Made by a program: the position numbers and the translations under genes. 64,000 nucleotides of DNA from Verrucomicrobiales bacterium (GTDB lineage: Bacteria > Verrucomicrobiota > Verrucomicrobiia > Verrucomicrobiales > DEV007): NCBI GenBank assembly GCA_029213195.1, contig JARGNI010000010.1:1-64000 (forward strand). The letters are read 5' to 3'. Positions within the stretch are counted from its first letter, which is position 1. Each line of letters starts with the position of its first letter. Below, piece after piece: positions 47,043-54,134 of this stretch. Below the pieces are notes generated by a model. The model did not search any database and was not told where the DNA came from. It was given only the letters and a program-made list of their open reading frames with translations.

Positions 47043-47199
47043 GCACTCACGCTAGCGAACGCCCCAAATACTTCCACCCTTTTCCCTCCGAAATCGTGGA
47101 TGAACAGGAGCCAATGCCATACGTAACAGCGAAATTCTTTGCGTCTTCTTCCCAGGCATCCTCATCGAGCCTCTTGTGCCGGAAAATCACGACTGGAAC

Positions 47200-47213
47200 T
47201 GTTCAGCAGAACA
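47200..47213. promoter_or_regulatory. LexA (SOS) box, Verrucomicrobia type
   Basis: TGTTC-AGCA-GAACA is an exact match to TGTTC-N4-GAACA, the LexA motif I recall as described for Verrucomicrobia. It ends 15 bases before the GTG start of the repair nuclease gene. A further TGTTC half-site begins at 47219. TATGTT at 47217 and TGGAAC at 47194 are spaced as weak -10/-35 elements with the box between them, the expected place for a repressor. This predicts DNA-damage induction of the gene below. Confidence 0.75.
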
Positions 47214-47228
47214 TGCTATGTTCCTCGC

Positions 47229-49406
47229 GTGATTTCGCCTGCCCTGCCCCAGCTTTCCAGCCGGTACTACCTCGAACACTTCGAGGAAATGGTCCGTTTC
47301 GTGGAGGAGCATTACGCGCATGTCCTTGAGCCCCCCCACCAGGAGTTTCTCGAGAAGTTCGGAGAGCTCTCCCGCGACGCTCGTTGTCTCTATGTCCGAA
47401 TGGCGAATCGGAAGGGGCGTCTCTTCCGTCGCGATACGTTGCGCTACGACGAGATTGGCGAACCTGAAACAGCCGAACGAGTCCTCGGAGTAGCGAACTT
47501 CATTCGCCCCCCTTCGGAAGAGGATATCGTCCCACTCCTGCAGTGGCAGTCATGCACGATCCTCACGCAATGGATCCGGACTTCCTCCCTCATCCCGGAT
47601 CTCGAGCGATGGTCGGCCATTCGAAAAAAAGACCTCGTTCAACATGTCCGGGAAAACCTGACTTTCGAACAATTGACGGAGTATCTCGACCCGAACGAAT
47701 TCCTTGTTCAGGAAAAAAGCGAAGAGCTCGACTACCTTCTCTTTCTCTATTTTGGCCGTCCCGAGGACAACCTGACGGCTTTCGCGTTGCGGGATCTTGG
47801 AGTCATGGGGCGTTCGCGTTTTCGCACTCGCTTCGAAGCCCGATTCTCAAATCGGAAGGAATCCCGGACTTCCTATCGCTATGAGAAAATTCTGCGAGAG
47901 CTCGACAAGCCATCCCCCGAAATCCTTCACGCCCTTCTCGAAGAAGTCGACGATTGGCTCGAGGCTGGCGATCCGGAGTCTCGAATTCTTCGAGACCGTT
48001 GCCTTCATCGATTGGGACGGGGATTGGAACGCCGGGGCGAGGAGGCCGACGCTCTCGAAGTCTACCGAAGAAGCCGCCAGTTTCCCGCCACCGAGCGCGC
48101 AGCACGACTTCTCGTTTCCCTGGGACACAGGGGAGAGGCGGAAGACCTGCTTCGGGAGCTGATCGAGTCTCCCTCTTGTGATGAAGAACTCCTCTTCGCA
48201 GAAGATTTCCTCGCCCGGAAATTCGGGACCCGACGGATCGGCCGGCTCACCCACCTCCTGCGTTCCGCGGAAACGATCGTCCTCGATGAAACGATGCGCG
48301 GTCAACCGGAAGCCGGCGCAATTTCTCACTACGAACGAGAAGGCATCGCCGCCTTCCACGTCGAGAATGCGATCTGGCGACAGCTCTTCGGTCTTCTCTT
48401 CTGGGACCTCCTTTTTGGTGAAAACGCCGCCCTCCACAACGATTTCGATCGAAAACCGCGAGGACTGGATTCCGGAGAGTTTTTCCTCAAGAACCAGGAG
48501 GAAATCGAAGCTCGCCTGGCAGAGCTGGACGCGCCCGAGAAAGTGACTTCTCGCCTCGCTGCGACTTGGGACGAATGGGCAGACACCCCGAATGCGATCC
48601 TGTCCTGGTATCCGGAGCTCTTTCGTCTCGTGCAGGAATTGATCCAACGGGCACCGTCGCGAAGCCTGGCCCAGGTCATCGAGCCCATGACCCGACAATT
48701 TCGGACTTATCGGGCCGGATTCCCGGATCTCATGCTCATCGAGAACGGCGGAGTCCGCTTTGTCGAGATCAAGGCGGAAGGAGACCAGATCCAGCGTCAC
48801 CAACTCGCACAGATCGAGCGGCTCAATGAGGCTGGGCTCCCTGTTACGGTGGTGAAAGCCCACTGGGCCTGTGATCCCGACCAGGAGTATGTCGTCGTCG
48901 ATGTCGAAACGACCGGTGGCAATCCGCGCTGGAGCCGCGTGACCGAGATCGGAGCGGTCCGAGTCAAGGGAGACGAGATCCTCGAAGAATGGAGTTCATT
49001 GGTGAATCCCGGCATGAAGATTCCGAAACGCATCGTCGAACTCACGGGTATCACGGATGAGATGGTCGCGGAAGCCCCTGCCTTCGAGGAGATCGCCGAA
49101 GAATTTCTCGATTTCGTCGGTCACCGGGTCTTTGTCGGTCACCGAGTCAAATTCGACCATGGGTTTCTGCGTGCCGAGTGCGAGCGAGCCGGATACGAAC
49201 TCCACTGCCCCACTCTTTGCACCGTCGTCTCGATGCGGCGCTATTTCCCCGGACTTCCTTCCTACGGTCTCGCAAAGCTTTCGGAGCACTTCGAGGTGCC
49301 TCTCGAGAATCATCATCGCGCCCTGGATGATGCGAGAGCTACGGCTCACCTCCTGATGATCCTGAATCAGAAGAGAGTCGAGAAGGCAGCCGCTGCGGTG
49401 CTGTAG
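47229..49406 (+). CDS. FAN1-like VRR-NUC nuclease fused to DnaQ-type 3'-5' exonuclease
   Basis: 725 residues from the GTG at 47229; upstream reading adds unrelated residues. The first 460 match bacterial FAN1: LYVRMANRKGRLFRRDTLRY near 55, a helical SAP/TPR region (EADALEVYRRSRQFPA), and YPELFRLVQELIQRAP. VRR-NUC follows at about 470-545, with the PD-(D/E)XK residues in GFPDLMLI and RFVEIKAEGDQIQRHQ. Near 553 a complete DEDDh exonuclease domain begins: DVETTGG (ExoI), VGHRVKFDHGFL (ExoII) and HHRALDDARAT (ExoIII). FAN1 incises structured DNA such as interstrand crosslinks and flaps; the exonuclease would resect or proofread the products. Bacterial FAN1 is normally about 550 residues without this addition. 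The upstream LexA box supports a DNA-damage role. Confidence 0.88.
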   Translation: MISPALPQLSSRYYLEHFEEMVRFVEEHYAHVLEPPHQEFLEKFGELSRDARCLYVRMANRKGRLFRRDTLRYDEIGEPETAERVLGVANFIRPPSEEDIVPLLQWQSCTILTQWIRTSSLIPDLERWSAIRKKDLVQHVRENLTFEQLTEYLDPNEFLVQEKSEELDYLLFLYFGRPEDNLTAFALRDLGVMGRSRFRTRFEARFSNRKESRTSYRYEKILRELDKPSPEILHALLEEVDDWLEAGDPESRILRDRCLHRLGRGLERRGEEADALEVYRRSRQFPATERAARLLVSLGHRGEAEDLLRELIESPSCDEELLFAEDFLARKFGTRRIGRLTHLLRSAETIVLDETMRGQPEAGAISHYEREGIAAFHVENAIWRQLFGLLFWDLLFGENAALHNDFDRKPRGLDSGEFFLKNQEEIEARLAELDAPEKVTSRLAATWDEWADTPNAILSWYPELFRLVQELIQRAPSRSLAQVIEPMTRQFRTYRAGFPDLMLIENGGVRFVEIKAEGDQIQRHQLAQIERLNEAGLPVTVVKAHWACDPDQEYVVVDVETTGGNPRWSRVTEIGAVRVKGDEILEEWSSLVNPGMKIPKRIVELTGITDEMVAEAPAFEEIAEEFLDFVGHRVFVGHRVKFDHGFLRAECERAGYELHCPTLCTVVSMRRYFPGLPSYGLAKLSEHFEVPLENHHRALDDARATAHLLMILNQKRVEKAAAAVL

Positions 49407-49481
49407 CCGGGCTCTGCAAGCCCGGAAGGCGCTGGCAGTTTCCAACGCCGCTTCCTTCGCGAGGTCGGAGACCTCACCTAC
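49403..49481. repeat. REP pair (BIME-like) between convergent genes
   Basis: Plus strand: GTAG (49403) followed by arms CCGGGCT and AGCCCGG (49407-49425). Minus strand: GTAG (49481 to 49478) followed by GAGGTC and GACCTC. The heads point towards each other and the middle contains GGAAGGCG with its near-complement CGCCGCTTCC, so the whole unit can fold as a cruciform. It fills the gap between the nuclease and sulfatase genes; the TAG stop of the nuclease gene is part of the left GTAG head. Confidence 0.72.
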
Positions 49482-49487
49482 AGGTCT

Positions 49488-50891
49488 CTAGAGCCGCTCC
49501 TCCATGATTTCGCGGAGACGCCCGGCGACATCCGGGTTCTCCTTGGCGATATTCTTCGTCTCCCCTTCCTCTGAATCATGATCGTACAACTCGAGATCGC
49601 CGTTCCGGTGTACGATGAGACGATATCGATCGGTCCGGATCGTTTGATTGCCTCGGTGGTAGCCATAGGCAGGACGGCTCACACCGTCGCCCCGATCGAG
49701 AAAGCTTCGCAACGAACGCCCCGGGAGCGGCTCGTCGGGATTCGGCAATCCAGCAAGATCCACCAAAGTAGGGAACAAATCGAGAGTCTCGACAATCGTA
49801 TCTACGGCCGTATTGCGTTTGCCAGCACCAGGCGCGGAAATGATCAGCGGAGCCCGCAGGGACTCCTCATACAAGGTGTGTTTCCCCCAGACAGCGTGTT
49901 CTCCCAAGTGCCAGCCATGGTCTCCCCACAAAACTACGATCGTGTTGTCACGGATCCCCAGTTCATCGAGCTTCGCGAGCAGCTTGCCGACCTGGGCGTC
50001 GGCGTAGGTGACGCAGGCGGCATAGTGCTTGCGAACCTCTTCGGCAAATTCGGCATCCTCGTTGGGATTCCGTCCCCACCGTTGATACTTCATGAACTCG
50101 CCCGATCCATGCCAGGTCGTTTTCCCTTCCGGTTTGTCCGGGTGGGGAACGGCCGGCAGCGTGACGTCGAGATAGGGCTCCAGATACTTCTTCGGAGCTC
50201 CAAACGGCAAATGAGGACGCAGGATCCCAGCAGCGAGGAAGAAGGGCTTGTCCTTCGCCGCCTTTCCCAGGGTCTCCAGTTCTTCGAGGGCGACTTCGAT
50301 ACTCGGCCCATCCGGGTAGATACTGTCATCCCCCTCTTCTGCCTGAAACAGAGCCATATCCTTGGCAATTTTACGAATTTCTCCGTATGCCAAACCATGC
50401 ATCCAACCTCGTGGACGTTTCCACTGTCCTGCCGGCAAGAGACTGCGATCCCAGGAATCTGGCATCTCCGGAATCATGGGATCATCCCAGTCGGGACCAC
50501 CCTTTCCTCCCGGATGATGCGACACCTTTCCGACAGCCACGGTCGTGTATCCGTTTTCTCGAAACCACGCGGGGAGGCTGGGCGCGACGCTCTCCGGATC
50601 TTTCGCCAATTGCTTAGCCCGTTTGAACAGGGCATCGTTACCGGCCGCTCCGTAGCGCCCCGTCAGGAGGGTATTTCGGGAGGCTCCACAAGTCGGCGCC
50701 TGGACATAGTGACGCTTGAAAAGGGTCCCACGAGCGGCAAGCCCATCGATGTGGGGCGACAAAATGTAGTCGACGCCATAGCATCCCAGTTCCGGTCGAA
50801 GATCGTCGACACAGATCAGGAGAACGTTGGGCCGGTCTGCCCCGAAAGTCGTCGTAGCCAGGACCAGAAAAGCGAAGAGAAAACGTTTCAT
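49488..50891 (-). CDS. secreted arylsulfatase-family (iduronate-2-sulfatase-like) enzyme
   Basis: 467 residues from the ATG at 50891 (a GTG six bases upstream is possible). A signal peptide ([18 protein letters not shown]) precedes the sulfatase core: [19 protein letters not shown] with two calcium-binding Asp, and the formylglycine site [15 protein letters not shown] (Cys type, C-x-A-x-R). [20 protein letters not shown] supplies the second metal block. The overall pattern fits the S1 group related to iduronate-2-sulfatase. It needs a formylglycine-generating enzyme, not seen here. Substrate probably a sulfated polysaccharide fragment; divergent from the SMP-30 gene. Confidence 0.92.
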   Translation of the reverse strand: MKRFLFAFLVLATTTFGADRPNVLLICVDDLRPELGCYGVDYILSPHIDGLAARGTLFKRHYVQAPTCGASRNTLLTGRYGAAGNDALFKRAKQLAKDPESVAPSLPAWFRENGYTTVAVGKVSHHPGGKGGPDWDDPMIPEMPDSWDRSLLPAGQWKRPRGWMHGLAYGEIRKIAKDMALFQAEEGDDSIYPDGPSIEVALEELETLGKAAKDKPFFLAAGILRPHLPFGAPKKYLEPYLDVTLPAVPHPDKPEGKTTWHGSGEFMKYQRWGRNPNEDAEFAEEVRKHYAACVTYADAQVGKLLAKLDELGIRDNTIVVLWGDHGWHLGEHAVWGKHTLYEESLRAPLIISAPGAGKRNTAVDTIVETLDLFPTLVDLAGLPNPDEPLPGRSLRSFLDRGDGVSRPAYGYHRGNQTIRTDRYRLIVHRNGDLELYDHDSEEGETKNIAKENPDVAGRLREIMEERL

Positions 50892-51003
50892 TCCCACTGC
50901 CTACACCGGGAAGCCTCCGCCTGTCAGCCCCTTTCCGGTCCCCGATCACGGATTTTCTCCATCCTCTGGTTGAATCATGCAAAAGCGAGGACAAGGTGCC
51001 CCC

Positions 51004-51855
51004 ATGGTCGAAACGATTGGAAAAAGGATTTCACGCTGGGGCGAAGGCCCGGTTTGGTACGACGATGTTCTCTGGTATGTCGACATCGAAGGACACGAAA
51101 TCTGCTCCCTGAATCCGAAAACGGGAGAAGAGAATTCCTGGGAAGTCGGCGAACGAGTCGGGTTTGCAATTCCTCGAGCCAAGGGAGGTATCCTCATGGG
51201 CGGAGACAATGGACTCGCCTTCTTCGATCTCGATACCGGGGAAAAAACTCCCCTCATCGATCCCGAACCCGAAAAGAAACCCGACAACCGATTCAACGAT
51301 GGCAAATGCGACCCCCAGGGACGCCTCTGGGCCGGAACCATCAGCACGGTGAAGAAGGAAGGCGATGCCACCCTCTATCGCCTCGATACGGAAAAGGAGC
51401 TGACCGTCCAGTTTCCCAACGTTACCAACTCCAACGGCCTCTGCTGGACCAAGGACGGCAGCGCCATGTTCTACATCGATACCCCGAGTAAGAAGATCCG
51501 ACGCTTCGATTTCGACGGCGCAACCGGTGAGATCTCCAATGAAAGCATCGCCGTTGATACCGTGGCCTGGGAAGGCTCTCCTGACGGAATGACGATCGAT
51601 GAAAATGACCATCTCTGGGTCGCCTTTTGCCGGGGAAGCGCCGTTCGTTGTTTCGATCCGGAATCTGCGGAGTTGCTGGACACAATAGAGATTCCTGTGA
51701 CCGGTCCCACCTCGTGTATTTTTGGCGGAGACGACCTCTCGACGCTCTACATCACCTCCGGAAAATTTCCCAATCTCGAAGAGGAAGGTGCCGGTGCTGT
51801 CTACGCCTGCACTCCCGGCGTGCGGGGAAGACCTTCCGTGCCCTACGCGGGCTGA
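51004..51855 (+). CDS. SMP-30/gluconolactonase family protein
   Basis: 283 residues of a six-bladed beta-propeller. GEGPVWYDDVLWYVDIEG provides the metal-binding Glu. DNRFNDGKCDPQGRLWAG, NVTNSNGLCWTKDGSAMFY and GSPDGMTIDENDHLWVA carry the Asn and Asp ligands of the single divalent metal. Members hydrolyse sugar lactones such as gluconolactone or related acids. An ATG at 50977 is in frame, but the purine-rich stretch before 51004 favours the later start. No signal peptide; cytoplasmic. It sits between a sulfatase and an SDR, a set that fits oxidative sugar catabolism. Confidence 0.9.
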   Translation: MVETIGKRISRWGEGPVWYDDVLWYVDIEGHEICSLNPKTGEENSWEVGERVGFAIPRAKGGILMGGDNGLAFFDLDTGEKTPLIDPEPEKKPDNRFNDGKCDPQGRLWAGTISTVKKEGDATLYRLDTEKELTVQFPNVTNSNGLCWTKDGSAMFYIDTPSKKIRRFDFDGATGEISNESIAVDTVAWEGSPDGMTIDENDHLWVAFCRGSAVRCFDPESAELLDTIEIPVTGPTSCIFGGDDLSTLYITSGKFPNLEEEGAGAVYACTPGVRGRPSVPYAG

Positions 51856-51870
51856 TTCCCCCCAGGGCCC

Positions 51871-52665
51871 TCACCCGATGGTCGACTCATCCTTGGGAGG
51901 ATTTCTTCCAAAAGCGGGATACTGCTCGAGATCCACCACCTGTCCGCTGACCGGTCCGCTCTCGCGCGACAACCAATAGACCGCCGCGGCGGCGATTTCG
52001 TCGGGGTGCAGGATTCTTCCCGCGGGTGCGAAGACCTCCGGGAGATCGGCGTCCCAGTCTTCCTGCAGGCCTTGCTCCCGTTTCCGGAGAGCTTCATTCT
52101 CTGTCAGCACCCATCCAGGATTGATCTGGTTGACCCGGATGCCGTATTCTCGATGGAGGGTATCGCCGAGATTCCGAGTCAGGGTCATCAGCGCTCCCTT
52201 GGACACGGAGTAGGCCATCAGGTTCGGCTCACCCGAGTAGGCATTGACGCTTCCGATGTTCAACACGCTCCCCTTGGATGCCCGAAGCTCGCTCAAGGCC
52301 GCTCGAATGACCTCGTAGGGAGCGAGCGTGTTGACGTCGAGAACACGAGAAAATCGATCGCGATCCGTGTCACCAATGTTCCCGGTAGCGACCCAGGCCG
52401 CATTGTTGACCACGGCATCGAGCTTTCCCCATCTCTCTACCGCGATCGCCACAAGAGTCAGGGCACAATCCGGCTCAAGGAGATCCTGGATGTGCAAGGC
52501 AGCCGAGTCTTCTCCCAATTCGGAAACCAGTTCCTCGCCCAGATCCTTCTCCAACCCATGAACGACGACTCGTGCACCTTCCTCGACGAAACGTTTCGCC
52601 ATCGCTCTCCCGATCCCAGTGCAACTTCCCGTCACCACGACGACCTCATCCATCATTCGTTTCAT
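51871..52665 (-). CDS. short-chain dehydrogenase/reductase
   Basis: 264 residues from the ATG at 52665 (MKRMMDEVVVVTG). NAD(P)-binding TGSCTGIG, NNAAWV, and the catalytic Ser and YxxxK (NIGSVNAYSG, AYSVSKGAL) are all present. INPGWVLTENE and the C-terminal SGQVVDLEQYPAFG follow the classical SDR fold. The acidic or basic residue that selects NAD or NADP is not clear (VVVHGLEKD). Substrate unknown; sugar or sugar-acid oxidation fits the SMP-30 neighbour, with which it converges (15-base gap). Divergent from the DUF1552 gene. Confidence 0.92.
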   Translation of the reverse strand: MKRMMDEVVVVTGSCTGIGRAMAKRFVEEGARVVVHGLEKDLGEELVSELGEDSAALHIQDLLEPDCALTLVAIAVERWGKLDAVVNNAAWVATGNIGDTDRDRFSRVLDVNTLAPYEVIRAALSELRASKGSVLNIGSVNAYSGEPNLMAYSVSKGALMTLTRNLGDTLHREYGIRVNQINPGWVLTENEALRKREQGLQEDWDADLPEVFAPAGRILHPDEIAAAAVYWLSRESGPVSGQVVDLEQYPAFGRNPPKDESTIG

Positions 52666-52807
52666 GCCGGGAGTATACACAAACGAATCAAGGAAGAACA
52701 AAATTCTGGGAAAAGCCCTCCGGAATCGCCCTGGACGCAGACGGGGAACACGTTTACACGCCAGTGCCATCCTTTGCAGGACGCAAGATTTGCATGGAAG
52801 CTGCCCT

Positions 52808-54088
52808 ATGGCTGAGAAACTCGATCGACGTTCTTTTTTCCTCCGCTCCGTGGGCGCGAGTCTGGCACTGCCGGGACTCCCTTCGCTGATGGCCAACTCC
52901 CAGACTGCAGCGGGGGTTGGTCATGCCCGCAAGGGGATTGGAACGAAGCGCTTCGTCGCCGTGGGCAACCTGCTTGGATATCAGCAGAAGCACTTCTTTC
53001 CGGAAACCCCGGGCAAGGGCTACGAGACGACCCGACTTCTCAAGCCCCTCGAAGCCAATCGCGAGCACATGACCGTGTATCGCGGCCTTGATCATGGAGT
53101 CAAAGGCGGACACTTTGCGGTGCATTCCTTCCTTTCGGGAGTGCTCAATTCCGAGGCCCAGAATCGCCCGGACGGAAATGTCAGCCTCGACCAGTTTCTC
53201 GCCGAGGAGATCGGGATGCACACTCGCTTCCCCTCGCTCACGGTAGGATCCGAAGGAGGAATCCACGGTGGATGTCAACTCGCCTGGACGAAGTCGGGAG
53301 TCCGCGTGCCCCCGATCACCGGACCCGCAGATCTCTTCGAGAAGCTTTTTGTCAGTGATTCCCCCGAGCGTCAGAAACAACGGATCGAGGAAAATCGCAT
53401 CCAATCCTCCATCCTCGATTCGGTGCGCGAGGATGCGAATCGACTCTCGAAGCGGGTCAACAGTGAAGACCGTGACAAGCTGGACGAGTATTTCACCTCC
53501 ATCCGAGACGTTGAGAAGCGGCTCCAGTTGAGGGAACGATGGGCCCACCAGCCCAAGCCCAAGGCTCCCTTCGAAAAGCCTGCCAACACCAACACGGTGG
53601 AGGACCTGCCTCTGCTCTACGAACTGATCGCCCTCGCGCTCCAGACCGACTCGACTCGCATCGCGACCCTGGAAATTGGTGGCTGCTTCCTCCCCCAGCA
53701 TCTCGGGATCGACAAGAAGTCCTATCATGGACTCTCCCACCACGGGAACGATGAGGAAAACATCAAGCATCTCCTCACCCTGGAAACCTATCAAATCACC
53801 GAGTTCGCGAAATTCCTCACTCGACTCGCTTCAATGAAGGACGGAGAAAAGTCCCTGCTCGATTCCACCTCCGTGATCTTTGGCAGCGGAATCGGAAACG
53901 CGGCCTCCCACAAGAACTCCGATCTCCCCGTCATCGTCGCCGGAGGTGGCTATTCGCATGGTGAGTTCAAGCGAGTCAATACCAAGCCGCATCACAAGAT
54001 CCCTCTCTGCAACCTCTACGTCGACATCGCCCAGAAACTCGGGGTCGAGACAGAGCGTTTTGGCACCAGCACGGGAACGTTCTCCTGA
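52808..54088 (+). CDS. DUF1552 family protein
   Basis: 426 residues. The Tat-like N-terminus MAEKLDRRSFFLRSVGASLA is followed by the DUF1552 core: RLLKPLEANREHMTVYRGLD, HSFLSGVLNSEA, DEYFTSIRDVEKRLQLRE, SHHGNDEENIKHL and SVIFGSGIGNAASHKNSDLP, ending in LCNLYVDIAQKLGV. Like DUF1501 this resembles an alkaline-phosphatase-fold hydrolase but its function is unknown. It pairs with the DUF1592-type cytochrome that follows 46 bases later and with the sulfatase after that, as one operon of three. Confidence 0.9.
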   Translation: MAEKLDRRSFFLRSVGASLALPGLPSLMANSQTAAGVGHARKGIGTKRFVAVGNLLGYQQKHFFPETPGKGYETTRLLKPLEANREHMTVYRGLDHGVKGGHFAVHSFLSGVLNSEAQNRPDGNVSLDQFLAEEIGMHTRFPSLTVGSEGGIHGGCQLAWTKSGVRVPPITGPADLFEKLFVSDSPERQKQRIEENRIQSSILDSVREDANRLSKRVNSEDRDKLDEYFTSIRDVEKRLQLRERWAHQPKPKAPFEKPANTNTVEDLPLLYELIALALQTDSTRIATLEIGGCFLPQHLGIDKKSYHGLSHHGNDEENIKHLLTLETYQITEFAKFLTRLASMKDGEKSLLDSTSVIFGSGIGNAASHKNSDLPVIVAGGGYSHGEFKRVNTKPHHKIPLCNLYVDIAQKLGVETERFGTSTGTFS

Positions 54089-54134
54089 TCCCCGGCCATT
54101 ACCGGATCGCTTTCCGGAAACCCATTCTCTCCCG

